A stretch of DNA of 58,422 nt from a virus, in the IMG/VR virus record IMGVR_UViG_3300017756_001473, positions 1 to 58,422 of that record. One strand, 5' to 3'. Numbering within the stretch: the first letter of the stretch is position 1; each line of letters begins with the position of its first letter. A model generated the notes under the pieces. It saw only the letters and a list, made by a program, of their open reading frames with translations. It did not search any database and was not told where the DNA came from. The translations under genes were made by a program, and so were the position numbers. Below, one piece after another: positions 56,366-58,422 of this stretch.

Positions 56366-56395
56366 AGGCTAACAAAAAATGCATGTCACTGTCAA
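56366..56395 (-). promoter_or_regulatory. Type A promoter, TTGACA-18-TAGCCT (copy 3)
   Basis: TTGACA (56395-56390), 18 bases, TAGCCT (56371-56366). The stretch from TGTTAGCC to ATGATG is identical to copy 2 over 21 bases. It lies just downstream of the stop at 56399. Confidence 0.8.
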
Positions 56396-56398
56396 CAG

Positions 56399-56656
56399 CT
56401 ATTTGCATGGTTGAAGTAATTTTCCCATTTTTTTGACCTGTTTTTCGTTCAAATCACCACCATTATTGACCCATATCCTGAATGCGAAGCACTCTACACC
56501 CTCTTCAGCACATTTGGATACCCTATCGCAGTCATTCGCTACGCAGGGCGGGTCTCCTACGTCCATAACAGCGTCTGCGAAAGCAGAATGATTCATACCG
56601 TCAATGTTGATATAGTAAATTGGGTCTACCCTCAATGGGTCTCTAGTCTTAAGCAT
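56399..56656 (-). CDS. Hypothetical Cys-rich protein (85 aa)
   Basis: ATG 56656 with GGAG eight bases upstream; a GTG at 56665 is also in frame. Contains five to six Cys (PPCVANDCDRVSKC, GVECFAF, LLQPCK), suggesting metal binding or disulfides. Lies between the CobT-like and CobS-like genes. Family unknown. Confidence 0.65.
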   Translation of the reverse strand: MLKTRDPLRVDPIYYINIDGMNHSAFADAVMDVGDPPCVANDCDRVSKCAEEGVECFAFRIWVNNGGDLNEKQVKKMGKLLQPCK

Positions 56657-56804
56657 ATTTCTCACTCCATAGTTTTACGAGGAAACTTGAGTTAGTTCCC
56701 CACGAATAATATTCACTCACGTCAGCAAAAGGTTTCTCACCCCATGCTTTCCTTTCCATACAGTTCTCAACGAACATGTGTTTTACAAATTCTTCAAAAG
56801 TCAT
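56649..56804 (-). CDS. Hypothetical protein (51 aa)
   Basis: ATG 56804 overlaps the stop of the VWA gene (TAATG). Aromatic and acidic (MTFEEFVKHMFVENC; EYYSWGTNSSFLVKLW). Its 3' end overlaps the next gene by eight bases. No family recognised. Confidence 0.65.
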   Translation of the reverse strand: MTFEEFVKHMFVENCMERKAWGEKPFADVSEYYSWGTNSSFLVKLWSEKYA

Positions 56805-58422
56805 TATGCAATCTCCTTTATAAATTCATTAGTTAAAAATCTTGAACCAACTTTGCCACTTCTGTTTTTCTTGAAGTTAGATAGCAGTGTTGATTTCTTA
56901 GCACCTATCAAGTCATCTGACAATTCGTCATTGATAGTTTTCAAGTTCGAGGAACAGCAAACAAAAAGTTTTCCGTAACCATGAGTCTTGAATACCAAAC
57001 CTTCTTTTCTGATTTGACCCCAAGTTTTTCTGTAACCGTCATCGTATCCGAACTTGTTTTCGATTTCTTTTTTCAAGTCATTACATGCATTGTGAAGACC
57101 GTAGAAATCTTGTTTTCTGTCAAGAGCAAAGTATCCAGTAACCGTGACACCAGTTTCTTCATGCAACCAGTGAAGCAGGTTAGCAGTTTTGTCCCAGTCA
57201 TTTCTTTCGTATCTACTATAGTTAGAATTTTTTCTAGGAACATTGTATTCATAAGTTTTTCTTGAATAAGGGTCAACAATGTAAGTGTGTTTTTCTATAT
57301 CCCAAGTGTCTTCGCCTTCTTTCAATTGGTCTTTCAAACCTTCCATACCGTAACCACTTCTTAGGTGGTCACTCTCATGAGAAAACCCGTCAGTAATTAC
57401 TGTAAGAATTAGTTTCTCTAATTGATTGTCATTTCTAAACTCAGGAAGAATTTTTCTCATTGCAAGAAGTGAATTGTTAAGTGGTGTTCCACCAAGTCTG
57501 ACTTTGTATGGGGCGTCCAAACCATTTACATAACCCCAAAATGATTTACCTTCAAACAACTTACCAAACCATTCTTGAAGAATCTCTTCTGACTTGTTCC
57601 AGTTTCTAGTCTCAGCAGTAATGTACTGGTTGTAGATAATTCCAAACACTGTTTGCATTTCTTTTTGAGTCATTTTACTTTTACCATTAGAAAACAGTTC
57701 AAGTAAAGCACTATCTCTTCTTCCGTATTCTTTTTCAGCAGTTTTCCATTGGTCAGAGAAAGCATACACTTTGTAAGGAATGTTTACCTTTTTACAGAAC
57801 TCAGCAAGAATGAAAGATTGTTCCAGTAAGTTTTTGACGGAAGAATGAATAGAACCACTCCAATCAAGAAGAACTACGACACCATGGTTTTTACCGTCAG
57901 GAAGGTAAGTAACCCTCTTGAAGATATCGTCCATAACTTGATACTTAGCAACAGCATTCATATCAAGTTTTCCAGTCTTACCTTGAAACGCTTTAACGCT
58001 TCTCATTGCATTCTGTTTCATCTCAAATTCTTTCGCCATGTGAGAGATTAGAGATTTGTTTTTGTCTACGATTTTCTTGTAAGAGAAGTTAGCAGCTTCA
58101 ATAGTGAAACCTATGTCTGCATGTTCTTCTTCATACCAAGATTTGAATTCTTTGACAATTTCCTCAGAAGACACAACCATGTGTTCTGCTTCGCCATCTT
58201 TCCCGAACATTTTAGAGTCTCCGAGATTGATAGTTTGTCTAACAATCGGAGCGTCTTCTAGAAACTCACCTTCATTGTTGTGTGCATTGTATTCAGTGAT
58301 TGATTCCCTTGCACCGTCTTCATCATCAGAATGAGAACCTTCGGGAATGTTTGCAGATGTACCACCTTGTTTAGCAGAGATATCACCTTGTCCACCTTCT
58401 TCTTCTTCTGACTCTTCATCAC
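56804..58422 (-). CDS. CobT-like VWA-domain protein, 5' end missing
   Basis: The frame is open to the right edge, so the true start lies outside. An acidic low-complexity region (EESEEEEGGQGD) precedes the ATG at 58210, typical of the CobT acidic linker. The VWA domain has a MIDAS-like DWSGSIHSS motif, a Thr in GGTPLNNSL and VITDGFSHE. CobT-type VWA proteins partner with CobS-type ATPases; here the two are separated by two small genes. The target, a chelatase-like remodelling, is unknown. Confidence 0.85.
   Translation of the reverse strand, partial: DEESEEEEGGQGDISAKQGGTSANIPEGSHSDDEDGARESITEYNAHNNEGEFLEDAPIVRQTINLGDSKMFGKDGEAEHMVVSSEEIVKEFKSWYEEEHADIGFTIEAANFSYKKIVDKNKSLISHMAKEFEMKQNAMRSVKAFQGKTGKLDMNAVAKYQVMDDIFKRVTYLPDGKNHGVVVLLDWSGSIHSSVKNLLEQSFILAEFCKKVNIPYKVYAFSDQWKTAEKEYGRRDSALLELFSNGKSKMTQKEMQTVFGIIYNQYITAETRNWNKSEEILQEWFGKLFEGKSFWGYVNGLDAPYKVRLGGTPLNNSLLAMRKILPEFRNDNQLEKLILTVITDGFSHESDHLRSGYGMEGLKDQLKEGEDTWDIEKHTYIVDPYSRKTYEYNVPRKNSNYSRYERNDWDKTANLLHWLHEETGVTVTGYFALDRKQDFYGLHNACNDLKKEIENKFGYDDGYRKTWGQIRKEGLVFKTHGYGKLFVCCSSNLKTINDELSDDLIGAKKSTLLSNFKKNRSGKVGSRFLTNEFIKEIA

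Noticed and set aside
1-58422. CRISPR array, insertion sequence or integrase
   Set aside because: No regularly spaced direct repeats, no transposase or integrase motifs and no flanking inverted repeats with target duplications were seen.

Overview
The window is a stretch of a large, A+T-rich, T4-like (myovirus) marine phage genome. Every protein gene and both tRNA genes I can support lie on the minus strand, so transcription runs right to left. The diagnostic genes are T4-type replication proteins: sliding clamp gp45, clamp loader gp44/gp62, RegA, family-B polymerase gp43, UvsX recombinase, DnaB-type helicase gp41 and gp61-type primase, plus a T4-type lysozyme, NrdA/NrdB and ThyX. A CobS-like ATPase, many 2-oxoglutarate/Fe(II) oxygenases, Hsp20, peroxiredoxin and CsgG/CsgF point to the marine branch that includes cyanomyophages and especially pelagimyophages of SAR11. 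That host assignment is inference. No capsid, tail or terminase genes fall in this window.

Layout from the right edge, in the direction of transcription. 58.4-54.7 kb: a CobT-like VWA protein (cut by the edge), a MoxR/CobS-like ATPase and a DUF3310 protein. 54.7-51.4 kb: replisome operon gp45, structured spacer, gp44, peroxiredoxin, gp62, regA. 51.4-43.4 kb: small membrane proteins, then a curli-like secretion and amyloid cluster (csgF, csgG, curlin-repeat protein, FecR-domain protein, second curlin-repeat protein), then a SleB-type hydrolase and a CHASE2 class III adenylate cyclase. 43.3-33.5 kb: Hsp20, a DUF4338 protein, tRNA-Gly, radical SAM enzyme, SDR, lysozyme, DNA polymerase, nuclease, uvsX, helicase. 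33.3-22.3 kb: proteins probably associated with the prohead or virion, several with N-termini resembling T4 capsid-targeting sequences. 22.3-13.9 kb: conserved T4-like proteins, a PAP2 phosphatase, primase, nrdA and nrdB. 13.9-9.2 kb: an unusual electron-transfer/redox group: membrane-anchored cytochrome c, alternative oxidase, glutaredoxin, a COQ4-like protein and IscU. 9.2-0.6 kb: oxygenases, a spanin-like pair, SET protein, ThyX, a TorF-like outer-membrane barrel, microgenes and tRNA-Arg. The left 0.55 kb is non-coding and highly structured.

Regulation can be read from the sequence. Three recurring promoter types occur: (A) TTGACA-18-TAGCCT, (B) an AAAACCC-like block, a degenerate -35, 17-18 bases and TATAAT, and (C) a T4 late-type TATAAATA box. 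In all three types the -10 box often sits only 4-8 bases before the ATG with no Shine-Dalgarno sequence, which predicts leaderless mRNAs for about a dozen genes, including DNA polymerase, primase and iscU.

The most interesting candidates are the leaderless promoter design, the phage-encoded curli-like cluster next to an adenylate cyclase, the respiratory module (cytochrome c, AOX, COQ4-like), a tRNA-Gly with altered elbow residues, a 13-residue cysteine-rich peptide gene, and structured non-coding regions at 131-553, 9702-9928 and 53949-54085.
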